64,000 bases of DNA from Fimbriimonadia bacterium (GCA_030427425.1 JAUICQ010000007.1:1-64000), one strand, 5' to 3'. Counted from the stretch's first letter, positions 51,240 through 60,336 are shown. The notes: generated by a model not told the origin, from the sequence alone. Translations and numbers: made by a program.

Positions 51240-51575
51240 TAGTGCGAGGTCCCGATTAATACTGAAAAACTAATATTGCTGGCAGGACCCGGATCTCCGT
51301 CCTCGAAGGGGAAGGGCCATGATCTTCTATAGAAACATTAAATCTCGCAAAAAATCGTCACGGACCCCGGAAACTATAAAAATTCCGGGGTGACAATGCA
51401 GGAAGTAGCGACTTTCAAATGCGGGGCTACATTTGCCAATCATCTCCTCACGGCCGGTCATCCTCGAAGAGGATCCACATATTGATATATCATCACCAAG
51501 TGTGGGTTCAAAGACAATGAGGAAAAATAATATTGATAATAGACTGGATTCCGATTCCGGAATGACAGGTTAGAG
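51240..51575. repeat. Full-length dispersed repeat element and fragments
   Basis: A near full-length copy starts AAATCTCGCAAAAAATCGTC at about 51341 and passes through CACGGACCCCGGAAAC, CATTTGCCAATCATCTCC, CACGGCCGGTCATCCTCG, CACCAAGTGTGGG and GACTGGATTCCGATTCCGG. It ends near 51568. A left-hand fragment with GGATCTCCGTCCTCGAAGG lies at 51291-51309. No gene is present. Confidence 0.9.
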
Positions 51576-51636
51576 GCGGGGAGTAGGGTGATAGTTGAGG
51601 TGTCGAATAAAATCCGACACCTTGAAAAGAGTTTTC

Positions 51637-52050
51637 TTACTTTACAGTACCTTCAGAGAACCAGAGTTCGATCTCTGCCTTAGCCGCATCAGCATCAGCG
51701 CTGCTATGCACGAGGTTGTCGTCGATGGTTAGTGCGAAATCGCCCCGTACGGTCCCAGGTGCGGCTTCTACAGGGTTTGTGGCTCCCATAGTGCTTCTTA
51801 CTGCTTTCACAGCATTTGCGCCGGATATTACCATAGCTACGATTGGGCCGCTAGTGAGGTAGTCGCAAACTTCTCCAAAGAAGGGTCGGCTGGCATGTTC
51901 TGCGTAATGTTTTTCTACTGTACTTCTTTCTGCATTCATTAATTTCATTGCAGCTACTGAGAGGTTTCTGTTTTCTAGACGTTTGGTAATCTCTCCGATA
52001 AGGTTTCTACTTACTCCGCCTGGCTTAATTAGTACTAATGTTTTTTCCAT
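51637..52050 (-). CDS. ndk: Nucleoside diphosphate kinase
   Basis: Ndk balances NTP pools by phosphotransfer from ATP through an active-site His. The 137-residue protein has EKTLVLIKPGGVSRN at the start, the GATNPVEAAPGTVRGDFAL block, and His115 in NLVHSSAD. The canonical HGSDS is HSSAD here, and the conserved Glu two turns later is replaced by Ala (DAAKAEI). The His, Lys and Arg active-site residues remain. A GGAG ribosome-binding site precedes the ATG. Confidence 0.96.
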   Translation of the reverse strand: MEKTLVLIKPGGVSRNLIGEITKRLENRNLSVAAMKLMNAERSTVEKHYAEHASRPFFGEVCDYLTSGPIVAMVISGANAVKAVRSTMGATNPVEAAPGTVRGDFALTIDDNLVHSSADADAAKAEIELWFSEGTVK

Positions 52051-52067
52051 GAAATAATCTCCAATTA

Positions 52068-52091
52068 AAAAGGACCCCGTAAGGGGTCCGC
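52068..52091 (-). terminator. Rho-independent terminator of the debranching-enzyme gene
   Basis: The minus strand reads GGACCCC-TTAC-GGGGTCC followed by TTTTT. It lies between the debranching-enzyme gene and ndk, separating them. Confidence 0.85.
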
Positions 52092-52156
52092 TTACTATTT
52101 AATGATACAACAATTCAGTGGAGAGAATCCTGGTAATGCAATTATTCTTTTCCTGA

Positions 52157-54091
52157 TTAATCTTCTGAGAGAAGTGCTTTTGTGGAGAGTACTCTTAATG
52201 CTTCTGCCACGCTCCATGCCTGCCACGGACATCCTTCTCCCATTTGTGGTGCATCGCCATCATAAACTTCCGATATGCCCCCAATTCCGACCTCCGTCAG
52301 CATATTTTCCATATTTTTAAGTATAGAAAGAACTTCATCTTTCTTATAATCCATCTTGATACATGCGGAGAGGTATGTTCCAAATAGCCAAGGCCATACT
52401 GTACCCTGGTGATAAGCTTTATCTCTTTCTGGAAGGGTGCCTTTATATCGTGATTTATAGTCTGCATCATCCGGACTTAAGGTGCGCATGCCGTGTGGAG
52501 TAAGAAGTTTTTCGCGAACGTGTTTCAATGTGCTTAAGCTCTCGCTCTTTCCTGCAACAGAGAATGGTAGGCTAATAGCGAAGAGCATGTTGGGGCGTAG
52601 TGAGGGATCGTTCGGCTCTGCTACATCTAGGTAGTATCCTAGATTTTTATCCCAGAACTTCTCTTTAAAATTATTCTTAACTCTATCTGCTTCTTGCTGA
52701 TATTTTTCGCTTCCGTTCAGTCCTAATTTTTTAGATAGCCAGTGCATGGTGCAGAGTGCGTTGTACCATAATGCGTTAATCTCTACCGCTTTGCCACGTC
52801 TTGGAGTTACAACAAAATCGCCTACTTTGGCATCCATCCAGGTTAACTGAACTCCGTCCTGACCCGAGTGTAGCAGCCCGTCTTCGGGGTCTACTTTAAT
52901 GTTATAGAGAGTGCCTTTATTGTGCCATAGATAGATCTCTTCGAGTACCTGCATCATATCGACTGCGAATTTTTCATCCCACTCTTGTTGTAACGTTAAG
53001 TAGATGCTGTTCACGTACCAGAGGGTGCCATCTACGGTATTATATTCTGGGTGTTCCCCTTTATCTACAAACCGATTCGGGATTAATCCTTGTTTCATCT
53101 GTTTAGCATAACTTCTCAGAATCTTCTTGGCTAGATCTACTTTTCCTGTACAGAGGAATATTCCAGGGAGTGATATCATGGTATCCCGACCCCAGTCTGT
53201 GAACCAAGGGTACCCAGCGATAACACTCGTTCGGCTAGGGCAATCGATGATAAACTTTTCAGAAGCAGCAATCAATTTTTCCTTTAAAGAGCTGAAATCA
53301 TCTTTATTCTTCTTGGTTTTCTTCGTAGGAGTTTCCCATTGGAAGGAAGTTGATAATTTTTCAACGTCAATCTGTTTTTCGGTAGTAGCTACCATATATC
53401 TGCTTTCATGAGATTTTAGAGTGATGTGCCATTCTACGGGGTTCCATAGATCGCCTTTATAGGGGAGTCCTCTATCGTAATCGCGTAGATATTCGAAGTT
53501 ATAGTACCAGCATGCTTTCTTTGTGTATGCTCCATCGGGAAAGTGTATGTTGAGCGGGATATTATTATGTTCTATTTTTAGTGTGTTGCCTGTAATTTGC
53601 CAGTTATTGGGGTAGTTACTGTCTTCATAAAAATCGGAGTGGTAGTCTTTATGTTCTACTAACGGATTCAGTTGTATTTGAATATCTCTCTCGGACAGAT
53701 TTTCCAGTTTCATTACAATGCTGTTGGTATTTTTATCTAAAGCGAGATGTTTTTTGAAAGTGATGTTACCGCACTGATATGTCCAGCAGATGGTATCTTC
53801 CGTGTTAAATTGGGTTAAGTAGTTACTTCCCTCTGGGTAGACGGTGTTAGGATATTGATGAGAGGCTAATTGGTATTTTTTTTCGCCGTCAATAAGGGTG
53901 ATATCTATGTTTGCAAGGAGTACCATCCGTTTGGTGGGTGGTTCTATGGAGGCGACCAGAAGTCCGTGATATTTTCGCGTGTTGGTTCCTGGGATTGTTC
54001 CCATAGAGTAGGCTCCGAGTTGATTGGTAAGAATCCATTCTTTTCTCGAGAGCTGTTCGTAGGTGTAATCGGTAGGGTTTAGTTGATGCAT
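52157..54091 (-). CDS. Glycogen-debranching enzyme (amylo-alpha-1,6-glucosidase, GH133 type)
   Basis: A 644-residue enzyme, the size of archaeal and bacterial single-domain debranching enzymes rather than the long eukaryotic type. The N-terminal GDE domain has KEWILTNQLGAYSMGTIPG and RKYHGLLVAS (about 17-50). The catalytic (alpha/alpha)6 domain carries VIAGYPWFTDWGRDTMISLPG near residue 290, and later TWMDAKVGDFVVTPRRGKAVEINALWYNAL (key parts TWMDAK and GKAVEINALWYNAL) and HQGTVWPWL. It hydrolyses alpha-1,6 branches after phosphorylase trimming. It is monocistronic, which implies a glycogen-type reserve made elsewhere in the genome. Confidence 0.92.
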   Translation of the reverse strand: MHQLNPTDYTYEQLSRKEWILTNQLGAYSMGTIPGTNTRKYHGLLVASIEPPTKRMVLLANIDITLIDGEKKYQLASHQYPNTVYPEGSNYLTQFNTEDTICWTYQCGNITFKKHLALDKNTNSIVMKLENLSERDIQIQLNPLVEHKDYHSDFYEDSNYPNNWQITGNTLKIEHNNIPLNIHFPDGAYTKKACWYYNFEYLRDYDRGLPYKGDLWNPVEWHITLKSHESRYMVATTEKQIDVEKLSTSFQWETPTKKTKKNKDDFSSLKEKLIAASEKFIIDCPSRTSVIAGYPWFTDWGRDTMISLPGIFLCTGKVDLAKKILRSYAKQMKQGLIPNRFVDKGEHPEYNTVDGTLWYVNSIYLTLQQEWDEKFAVDMMQVLEEIYLWHNKGTLYNIKVDPEDGLLHSGQDGVQLTWMDAKVGDFVVTPRRGKAVEINALWYNALCTMHWLSKKLGLNGSEKYQQEADRVKNNFKEKFWDKNLGYYLDVAEPNDPSLRPNMLFAISLPFSVAGKSESLSTLKHVREKLLTPHGMRTLSPDDADYKSRYKGTLPERDKAYHQGTVWPWLFGTYLSACIKMDYKKDEVLSILKNMENMLTEVGIGGISEVYDGDAPQMGEGCPWQAWSVAEALRVLSTKALLSED

Positions 54092-54185
54092 ATTATATTA
54101 TCAGCTACTATCAGAAGGTGCATTATCCTGCGTGAAAATATTTATTACTAGCATTTCGAAACAATTATATAAGATTGGTTAAATA

Positions 54186-55301
54186 ATGTTATGTTTGCTA
54201 GGTAAGCTTTTATTATCTTTAATGTTAAAAAAGCTAGATTACTATATTATACGAGAGCTACTGCCCCCATTATTCATGGGAATGTTTGCCTTTATCATGA
54301 TATTTCATGCTGGGGTGATGTATACGGGTTACAAGGATTTTGCAGATCATCCGAATGTAGCTAAGGCGATATTCTCTTATCTATTATATAAAACCCCTTA
54401 CTATTTGAATTTTGTTTTCCCTATTTCGATGGCATTTGGATCGGCCTTATCATTTTCTCGGTTAGCTAGGGAGCTGGAAATTGTTGCTATAAAGGGTGCG
54501 GGTATTCGAATTATGCGGGCGATGATTCCGGTGATAGCAGTCGGATTTATCATGGCGATTGCCAACTTTTTAGTAGCTGAATATTTAATGATTCATACTG
54601 AGAAGAAAGCTCGTGAAATAAAGAACGAAGCTAAGTTTGGTATTGGCACTACCGATTATAAGCAGAATGTTACTATCTTTTTGGATAAGAAGTATACAGC
54701 ATCATTTAGAGACACGTACAGAAAGAAGGATGATAGTGTTTTATTTAAGGATGCAGTGCTGCTTCATAGATTGTCCCATAACAAGTTACGATTAGTGCAT
54801 GCCGAGAAAGGCAGTTATGTTGAAGGTGTGTGGAGATTTTACAATGTTACAGACAGGTTAATTCTAGATGGTAAGCAGTTGTATTATAAGGATTTAAAAT
54901 CTTTTGGTATTAATCAGGAAGTACAGGTGTCTAATTTATTTGCACCCCCAATTGCTGATGAACAATCGTTCACAGAGTTGCGTAAGGCTATAAAAGAGGG
55001 AAAAGAACACAAGATAGATGTAAACGATTTAGAGATAGCTTACAATGTAAAATTTACGATACCTTTGGCTTGTGTTATATTTGCGATTACGGGTCCAATT
55101 TTTGCCATTATATTTGCTAGATTTGGTGGATTTATGGGCTTGCTAGTAAGTATATTCCTAGTTATGTGCTATTTCAATGCGCATGTTTTTTGTACGAGTA
55201 TAGTAGGTAAGAATAACTGGTTGCCACCTGTAATTTCGGCTTGGTTACCAAATACCTTGTTTGCTATTGTAGGAATTGCTGGGGTGAGAAAGATAGAGTA
55301 G
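54186..55301 (+). CDS. lptF: LptF/LptG-family LPS transport permease
   Basis: A 371-residue permease of the LptBFG transporter that lifts LPS out of the inner membrane. There are six hydrophobic segments: three before and three after a periplasmic domain of about residues 125-260. The N-terminus LDYYIIRELLPPLFMGMFAF (key part YIIRELLPPL) and the FSRLARELEIVAIKGAGI segment (key part ELEIVAIKGAG) are family hallmarks. The start is uncertain: ATG at 54186 or in-frame ATG at 54222. Only one permease gene is here; LptD follows 2 bp later. Confidence 0.9.
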   Translation: MLCLLGKLLLSLMLKKLDYYIIRELLPPLFMGMFAFIMIFHAGVMYTGYKDFADHPNVAKAIFSYLLYKTPYYLNFVFPISMAFGSALSFSRLARELEIVAIKGAGIRIMRAMIPVIAVGFIMAIANFLVAEYLMIHTEKKAREIKNEAKFGIGTTDYKQNVTIFLDKKYTASFRDTYRKKDDSVLFKDAVLLHRLSHNKLRLVHAEKGSYVEGVWRFYNVTDRLILDGKQLYYKDLKSFGINQEVQVSNLFAPPIADEQSFTELRKAIKEGKEHKIDVNDLEIAYNVKFTIPLACVIFAITGPIFAIIFARFGGFMGLLVSIFLVMCYFNAHVFCTSIVGKNNWLPPVISAWLPNTLFAIVGIAGVRKIE

Positions 55302-55303
55302 GC

Positions 55304-57685
55304 ATGAATAAGCGTTGGTTCGGCTATTTAGGATTCACCTTGTGTATGAAACCTGTGATGGCCTATATAGATTTATCTAGTGCTGTTGAAGAATCTTTCT
55401 TGATTTACGATAGTTTTCCCGACCGTAACAGCGTAAAAGAGAAGTACGCTGAAGATTTGGAATCGTTGATTGCTGATGAGCAGAAAGCGGCTAACTATGA
55501 GAAGGTGATGGACGATATTTGGCATCATCCAGACATGGCTGTGATACGTGAAATACGATTTTTTCACCAAGAGAAGGATATTATTAAAGCATGGGGATCG
55601 GTTCGTTTTAGATATTCTGGAACAGATTTAACTGCTGATTATTTTGAATACGATAGAAAGAATAAGATTGTCATATTTAAGGGTAATGTGTTGCTTGCTT
55701 CAACGGATGCAACAATACAGGCAGATAGAATTGAGTATGATGCCGAGACAAAGACTACTCGTTGGTATGGTGCAAAGTCGGTATTGGGTCCGGATATAAC
55801 TGATAGTGAATTTACAGAGAGTCTGTATGTAGATTCTTGGACTGGTGGTAGTACTAGCAAAGAGATAGAGGGTAGCAATTGTACAGTAACTAGTTGTGGA
55901 TTGTATTATCCTCACTATCAACTTAAAGTGGAATCGATGCGGATTTTTCCAGGTGATAAAATTATCCTGAAGAACGTGGATGTCTATATTAATGGTACTT
56001 ATCGATTTACGCTGCCTAGTCTGTTTTTACCATTAAATGGTAATACTGAAACCTCTTTGCCACGATTTGGCTATAATGAGAAGCTGGGTTACTTTGTGAA
56101 ATCGCGGTGGGGATTTGAGGTTAGTAATGATAGTACCGATAGTGTGGTGTTTGAATTTCTTGTCCGTTACTATTCTAATTTCGGGTGGTCGTTAGGGAAT
56201 ATTATTACTTATAAGACTCCTGTTGCTAGCGGAAGTCAGCACATGTACTTTATGGCATCTGATAACTATCTGAAGTATACGGCAAATCATAAGCAGAGTT
56301 TTCATATAGGGGAGTTTGGTTTTAAAAACCAATTTCATACCAAAGAGAATGAATTCAGAGCATATAAGCCTTATCAAGATTTTAAAATAGATTATAGTAA
56401 ACGGATAAAATCGGCGAATGTAACTGCCTCCACTACTTATAGAAATTTCTATAATCTAAAACAGGGGGATGTTACTACTAAGGTAACTCATACCGATTCT
56501 GCCTCTTTACCGTTCAATTTAAGTACTGATACGGAAGTAATCTACGAGAAGAATTTTAGAGAGATCCCTCAGCAAGAAGATTGGAACGATGCTAGTAAGG
56601 ATATCGATTTCAGATGGAGAGGTTCTCATTCTAATTCCTACTTTGATACAAGCTTGCTGTATAAGAAGCATCTGTATCTTCAGGGCGAAGATCCGAATGA
56701 GAAGAAGTCTCCATCTTCTAGTGATAGAATCCCCGAAGTAACTTTCCGCACATCTTGGGATAAAATGTTGCAGAGAGGAAAATTTAAATTTACAAAAGCA
56801 GTTCCTTTAGATATAGAATTAAAATATTTTAGTGCATATGCAAATTCCAGATTGTACAACGAGTACCTTTCTAGTAAGGTTGTAAAGCTGAAAAGCAATA
56901 AAAGTTTGAGGAGTAAGTATTTTACTTCAGGCTGGAATATTGAGTATGAACAGCACTACCACGAGAAGGACACTGCTCATTTTAATTTTAAACTTGCTCC
57001 TAAGTTTGAATATCATTTAGGTAATAAGATAAATTTCGAAAATTCTGTTCATATCCGTTACGATCATGGTTTTAGTCCGTTCCGTTCGGACTTATTTAAT
57101 CATCAGAATTATTCCAATCATGAGCTTACAGTAAGGCCAAATGATTACATAAAAGCTAGCGTGAAGACAAGATATGACTTTAAGCAGGCGCAGGAAAATC
57201 CACACTCTTTTGCGTTAGGTTCTTTGAACTGGAATATGATGTTAACACCTACAGAAAAAACAAAATTAAATCTCAATTCTTCGTTTTCTCCAAAAGATAG
57301 AAAGTGGGGTGATATTAATCTTAATGTACGGGGTGAAGCTGGAGGGTGTAGTTTTAACTGGACGAATAGATGGAGTGATTTTAAAAGGAAAGACGAAGTG
57401 CTTCAGAAAATTTTACGTACCAGCGAGCTTTCTGTTAGTGCGCTTAGTATCATGCCTTTCATCATTACTTTTAGTTCTAAATATGATGGTATCAAGAAAA
57501 AATTTGTTGATAGAAAATTAATTCTAACTTATGATATGCACTGTACCGAGCTCAGTTTCTTGTATAAAAAGGACTTTTTTGGTAATAAGGCAGAGTACGA
57601 GTATGGTGTATTCTTTGCCTTGAAGGGGTATCCGCGCGAATTTTACGGTCCTAGTTATTCTGGGGATCATCCTATCGAGATGTAA
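55304..57685 (+). CDS. lptD: LPS-assembly outer membrane protein LptD
   Basis: A 793-residue outer-membrane protein that inserts LPS into the outer leaflet. I start it at MNKRWFGYLG (55304), 2 bp after lptF, with a signal peptide ending VMAY. A jellyroll OstA_N-like domain follows: WGSVRFRYSGTDLTADYFEYD (key part LTADYFEY), VLLASTDATIQADRIEYD (key part IQADRIEYD). Then comes the TSCGLYYPHYQLKVESMRIFPGD region (key part TSC..PHY..K), typical of LptD. A long beta-barrel of alternating strands fills the C-terminus. The barrel disulfide Cys are fewer than in E. coli. It is coupled with the permease gene. Confidence 0.85.
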   Translation: MNKRWFGYLGFTLCMKPVMAYIDLSSAVEESFLIYDSFPDRNSVKEKYAEDLESLIADEQKAANYEKVMDDIWHHPDMAVIREIRFFHQEKDIIKAWGSVRFRYSGTDLTADYFEYDRKNKIVIFKGNVLLASTDATIQADRIEYDAETKTTRWYGAKSVLGPDITDSEFTESLYVDSWTGGSTSKEIEGSNCTVTSCGLYYPHYQLKVESMRIFPGDKIILKNVDVYINGTYRFTLPSLFLPLNGNTETSLPRFGYNEKLGYFVKSRWGFEVSNDSTDSVVFEFLVRYYSNFGWSLGNIITYKTPVASGSQHMYFMASDNYLKYTANHKQSFHIGEFGFKNQFHTKENEFRAYKPYQDFKIDYSKRIKSANVTASTTYRNFYNLKQGDVTTKVTHTDSASLPFNLSTDTEVIYEKNFREIPQQEDWNDASKDIDFRWRGSHSNSYFDTSLLYKKHLYLQGEDPNEKKSPSSSDRIPEVTFRTSWDKMLQRGKFKFTKAVPLDIELKYFSAYANSRLYNEYLSSKVVKLKSNKSLRSKYFTSGWNIEYEQHYHEKDTAHFNFKLAPKFEYHLGNKINFENSVHIRYDHGFSPFRSDLFNHQNYSNHELTVRPNDYIKASVKTRYDFKQAQENPHSFALGSLNWNMMLTPTEKTKLNLNSSFSPKDRKWGDINLNVRGEAGGCSFNWTNRWSDFKRKDEVLQKILRTSELSVSALSIMPFIITFSSKYDGIKKKFVDRKLILTYDMHCTELSFLYKKDFFGNKAEYEYGVFFALKGYPREFYGPSYSGDHPIEM

Positions 57686-57689
57686 GGGT

Positions 57690-58640
57690 TTCTATGTTTG
57701 TCATCTTCGAAGGAGATCCAGTGTAGTTTTTATATTAATTTTCCTTAGCTTTCTAGACATTTTAGGAGTTTTCACAGAAGGTCATGGATACCGCTCCGTC
57801 CTCGAAGGGGAACCATACACAGGTATGACAAATTGGGAGCGTGAGAGGTGGATAGTTAAAGTGTCCTCCCTCTATTGTCATTCCGGAATCGGAATCCAGT
57901 CCATATCAATATTATTTTTCCTTAGTGTTTTTGAACCCACACTTGGTGATGATATATCAATATGTGGATCCCCTTCGAGGATGACCGGCCGTGGGGAGAT
58001 GATTGGCAAATGTAGCCCCGCATTTGAAAGTCGCTACTCCTGCATTGTCACCCCGGAATTTTTATAGTTTCCGGGGTCCGTGACGATTTTTTTGCGAGAT
58101 TTAATAAAGAGAAGACAATCTTTCATACCCGCATTTCAAATTTTATGCTAGTATCTGAAGTGTTTTTGGAAGGTCATGGATACCGCTCCGTCCTCGAAGG
58201 GGAACCATACACAGGTATGACAAATTGGGAGCGTGAGAGGTGGATAGTTAAAGTGTCCTCGAGTCCTCTATTGTCATATTCGAAGGAGATCCAGTGTAGT
58301 TTTTATATTAATTTTCCTTAGCTTTCTAGACATTTTAGGAGTTTTCACAGAAGGTCATGGACCCCGACTATATACAACGTCGGGGCGACAAATGAGGTGT
58401 GGATTGCTCAAGTGTCCTCGAGTCCTCTATTGTCATCTTCGAAGGAGATCCAGTGTAGTTTTTATATTAATTTTCCTTAGCTTTCTAGACATTTTAGGAG
58501 TTTTCACAGAAGGTCATGGACCCCGACTATATACAACGTCGGGGCGACAAATGAGGTGTGGATTGCTCAAGTGTCCTCGAGTCCTCTATTGTCATCTTCG
58601 AAGGAGGTCCAGTCATTATAAGTATTATTTTTCGATATAT
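57690..58640. repeat. Large repeat block, including 159-bp tandem units
   Basis: No gene is supported. Fragments with GGTCATGGATACCGCTCCGTC and CTTCGAAGGAGATCCAGTG lie at about 57700-57830 and 58170-58290. An inverted, near full-length element lies at about 57880-58105. From about 58258 the unit TTGTCAT..TTCGAAGG..CCCCGACTATATACAACG is tandemly repeated with a period of exactly 159 bp (TTGTCAT at 58271, 58430 and 58589). Confidence 0.92.
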
Positions 58641-58664
58641 ATACAGCTATATGATGAAAAGTGA

Positions 58665-58670
58665 TACAAT
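58665..58670 (+). promoter_or_regulatory. -10 element of the GNAT gene, predicted leaderless
   Basis: TACAAT ends 6 nt before the ATG at 58677, the same spacing as at bcp. No Shine-Dalgarno is present. Confidence 0.5.
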
Positions 58671-58676
58671 AAATGC

Positions 58677-59210
58677 ATGGATATCGGCTGGAAGGGAAGT
58701 AGGCTATGTTTTTTACCTATCGAAAGGGACAGGCATTTTAGGCTACAGTACCACTGGATAAACGACCCAAAGGTGACGGAATGGACCGACGTAGGGGATT
58801 ATCCTGTTACCGCTCACGGAATAGAGGCTTATTTGAATAGTACAGAAATAACTCATGAGCCTCCACAGACTATCCTTTTCGCCATAGAGAAGTTGGATGG
58901 GAAGTTTATAGGTTTGTGTGATATCCGTCATATCAATTATATTAGTGGATATGGTGAGATAGGCTATATTATTGGAGATAAAGAGGAATGGGGTCAGGGT
59001 TATGGTACTGAGATTGTTTCTATGCTTGTTAAATATTGTTTTGATATTATTAACCTAAGGACTGTTACTGCAAAGGTTTTAGCTCCTAACATTGGTTCTG
59101 GTAAGGTGCTTGAAAAGAATGGATTCCAGAAGTGTGCCTGTATCCCTAAGTATGAATGGCGCCGAGGCGACTACCGGGATGTTTTTTGGTATTACCTACA
59201 GAAAGCTTAG
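58677..59210 (+). CDS. GNAT-family N-acetyltransferase (RimJ/RimL type)
   Basis: A 177-residue acetyl-CoA-dependent acetyltransferase. RLCFLPIERDRHFRLQYHWIN starts a RimJ/RimL-like N-domain. GEIGYIIGDKEEWGQGYGTEIVSMLVKYCF contains the acetyl-CoA loop QGYGTE (about residues 104-109). NIGSGKVLEKNGFQK (about 143-157) matches NxxSxxvxeKxGF. The acceptor could be a protein N-terminus or a small molecule. It is placed after a large repeat block and before a bidirectional terminator. Confidence 0.9.
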   Translation: MDIGWKGSRLCFLPIERDRHFRLQYHWINDPKVTEWTDVGDYPVTAHGIEAYLNSTEITHEPPQTILFAIEKLDGKFIGLCDIRHINYISGYGEIGYIIGDKEEWGQGYGTEIVSMLVKYCFDIINLRTVTAKVLAPNIGSGKVLEKNGFQKCACIPKYEWRRGDYRDVFWYYLQKA

Positions 59211-59230
59211 GTGGTAGTTGAGTCAATGTT

Positions 59231-59266
59231 AGGTGTATTATTTTTTTTAAGGAAAATAATACACCT
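59231..59266. terminator. Bidirectional terminator
   Basis: A 14-bp perfect stem AGGTGTATTATTTT / AAAATAATACACCT encloses a TTTTAAGG-type loop. It separates the convergent GNAT and lipoprotein genes. Confidence 0.85.
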
Positions 59267-59289
59267 AGGTTCAAAACAGAACTGTTTAT

Positions 59290-59883
59290 TTATAGTTTTT
59301 CGAATTCTACGCCATCTTTAGTGATGATAGCTTTGAATCCTTCTTCTTCATTAACCATTTCGAATTTCTCTACAGATCCGTCTTCTGCTACTTCTACTTT
59401 ATCTAGAGGTACTACTTTTTCAACAACAGATTGTATTTCTGAAGCTGGTCTTGTATCTGGAGCAGGAGCTTCATCATTGCTTGTGTCTGTGTCTCCACTT
59501 GCATCAGGTTGGTTGTCTGTACTGTCTCCAGCATCAGCATTATCTGAATTATCAGTTGCATCTGCGTTGTCTGAATTGTCTGTTCCTGGATCTACATCAT
59601 TGCCTGTGTCTTGATCTGGTTGTTCATCTGTATTATCTTTATCGTCAGCATCAGTGCTACTTGCTTTATCAAAGCCATGTTGGTGACCTACTTCGTACCC
59701 TGTGTCATAACCTTTTTTGTATTCGGCTTGTCTAATAGCGTCTAGCTGTGTAGCGGTTGGTCCTGTCTGTACGCTCATAGCTCCTGCAGAGCTACTGTCT
59801 TCACAATTTCCACATCCAGCCATTGTTCCTGCAGCTATTAGGCCTAGAATGGGCATTCCAAATTTTAAACTAAATTTTCTCAT
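59290..59883 (-). CDS. Lipoprotein with Asp-rich repetitive middle
   Basis: A 197-residue lipoprotein precursor. The signal peptide ends MAGC (Cys24) and is followed by a short CGNCEDSSS. A GYDTGYEVGHQHGFDKAS segment (key repeats GYxxGY..GxxxG; about residues 58-75) follows. Residues of about 77-145 are very rich in Asp, Asn, Thr and Ser, with the repeat NSDNADATDNSDNADA. The C-terminus has VAEDGSVEKFEMV and IITKDGVEFEKL, perhaps a small beta domain. The Asp-rich part could bind calcium or be a flexible linker. A ribosome-binding site GAGAGG precedes the ATG. Confidence 0.75.
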   Translation of the reverse strand: MRKFSLKFGMPILGLIAAGTMAGCGNCEDSSSAGAMSVQTGPTATQLDAIRQAEYKKGYDTGYEVGHQHGFDKASSTDADDKDNTDEQPDQDTGNDVDPGTDNSDNADATDNSDNADAGDSTDNQPDASGDTDTSNDEAPAPDTRPASEIQSVVEKVVPLDKVEVAEDGSVEKFEMVNEEEGFKAIITKDGVEFEKL

Positions 59884-60054
59884 AAATCCTCTCTCTTTAA
59901 CAACTTGTGTTCAGGCTGGAGTGCAGCCTAGTTATTTGCTTTATTACAGTATCGGATAGAAGGAAGAAAATATTAATAGTATATTGTTAATATATGTAAA
60001 ATAATTGAAATTATAGGCTGATAGTTGTTTTTGGGGTTATTAAGACGGTTCTGA

Positions 60055-60115
60055 ATTTTTAGAAAAGGTTATGGTCCTCGAGTATATATAGTCTTGGGGT
60101 GATTTTGGGATATGG
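60055..60115. repeat. Degraded repeat-family fragment
   Basis: GGTTATGGTCCTCGAGTATA and TCTTGGGGTGA match the GGTCATGGACCCCGACTATA module with many changes. The rest of the interval between the lipoprotein gene and tRNA-Leu is AT-rich with no recognised feature. Confidence 0.4.
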
Positions 60116-60226
60116 TTGTTGGTTATTGAACTTACAATTGGAATTTAGTGGAGAATATTTCGGTTTTTATTAATTTAACGAATTTAATGAGTGTGGTTAA
60201 CAAGAAGGTGTGAGGGTTAAATTGAG

Positions 60227-60313
60227 TGGTGCCCAGGGCGAGAGTCGAACTCGCACGGCCTTGCGGCCAACGGATTTTAAGTCCGCAGTGTCTACCATTC
60301 CACCACCTGGGCT
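60227..60313 (-). tRNA. tRNA-Leu (anticodon TAA)
   Basis: A class II tRNA of 87 nt including the encoded CCA. The acceptor GCCCAGG pairs with CCTGGGC, the anticodon loop CTTAAAA has anticodon TAA, there is a long variable arm TGGCCGCAAGGCCG, and the T-arm is GCGAGTTCGACTCTCGC. The promoter GGTATAAT lies about 16 nt upstream (60336-60329). Confidence 0.97.
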
Positions 60314-60328
60314 CTCTTATACTATTTA

Positions 60329-60336
60329 TTATACCG
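60329..60336 (-). promoter_or_regulatory. Extended -10 promoter of tRNA-Leu
   Basis: The minus strand reads GGTATAAT about 15 nt before the first tRNA base. It agrees with the tRNA-Gly and tRNA-His promoters of the window. Confidence 0.6.

Noticed and set aside
58392-58664. A 90-codon ORF on the plus strand
   Set aside because: It consists of translated 159-bp repeat units (the peptide itself repeats); no ribosome-binding site or protein features.
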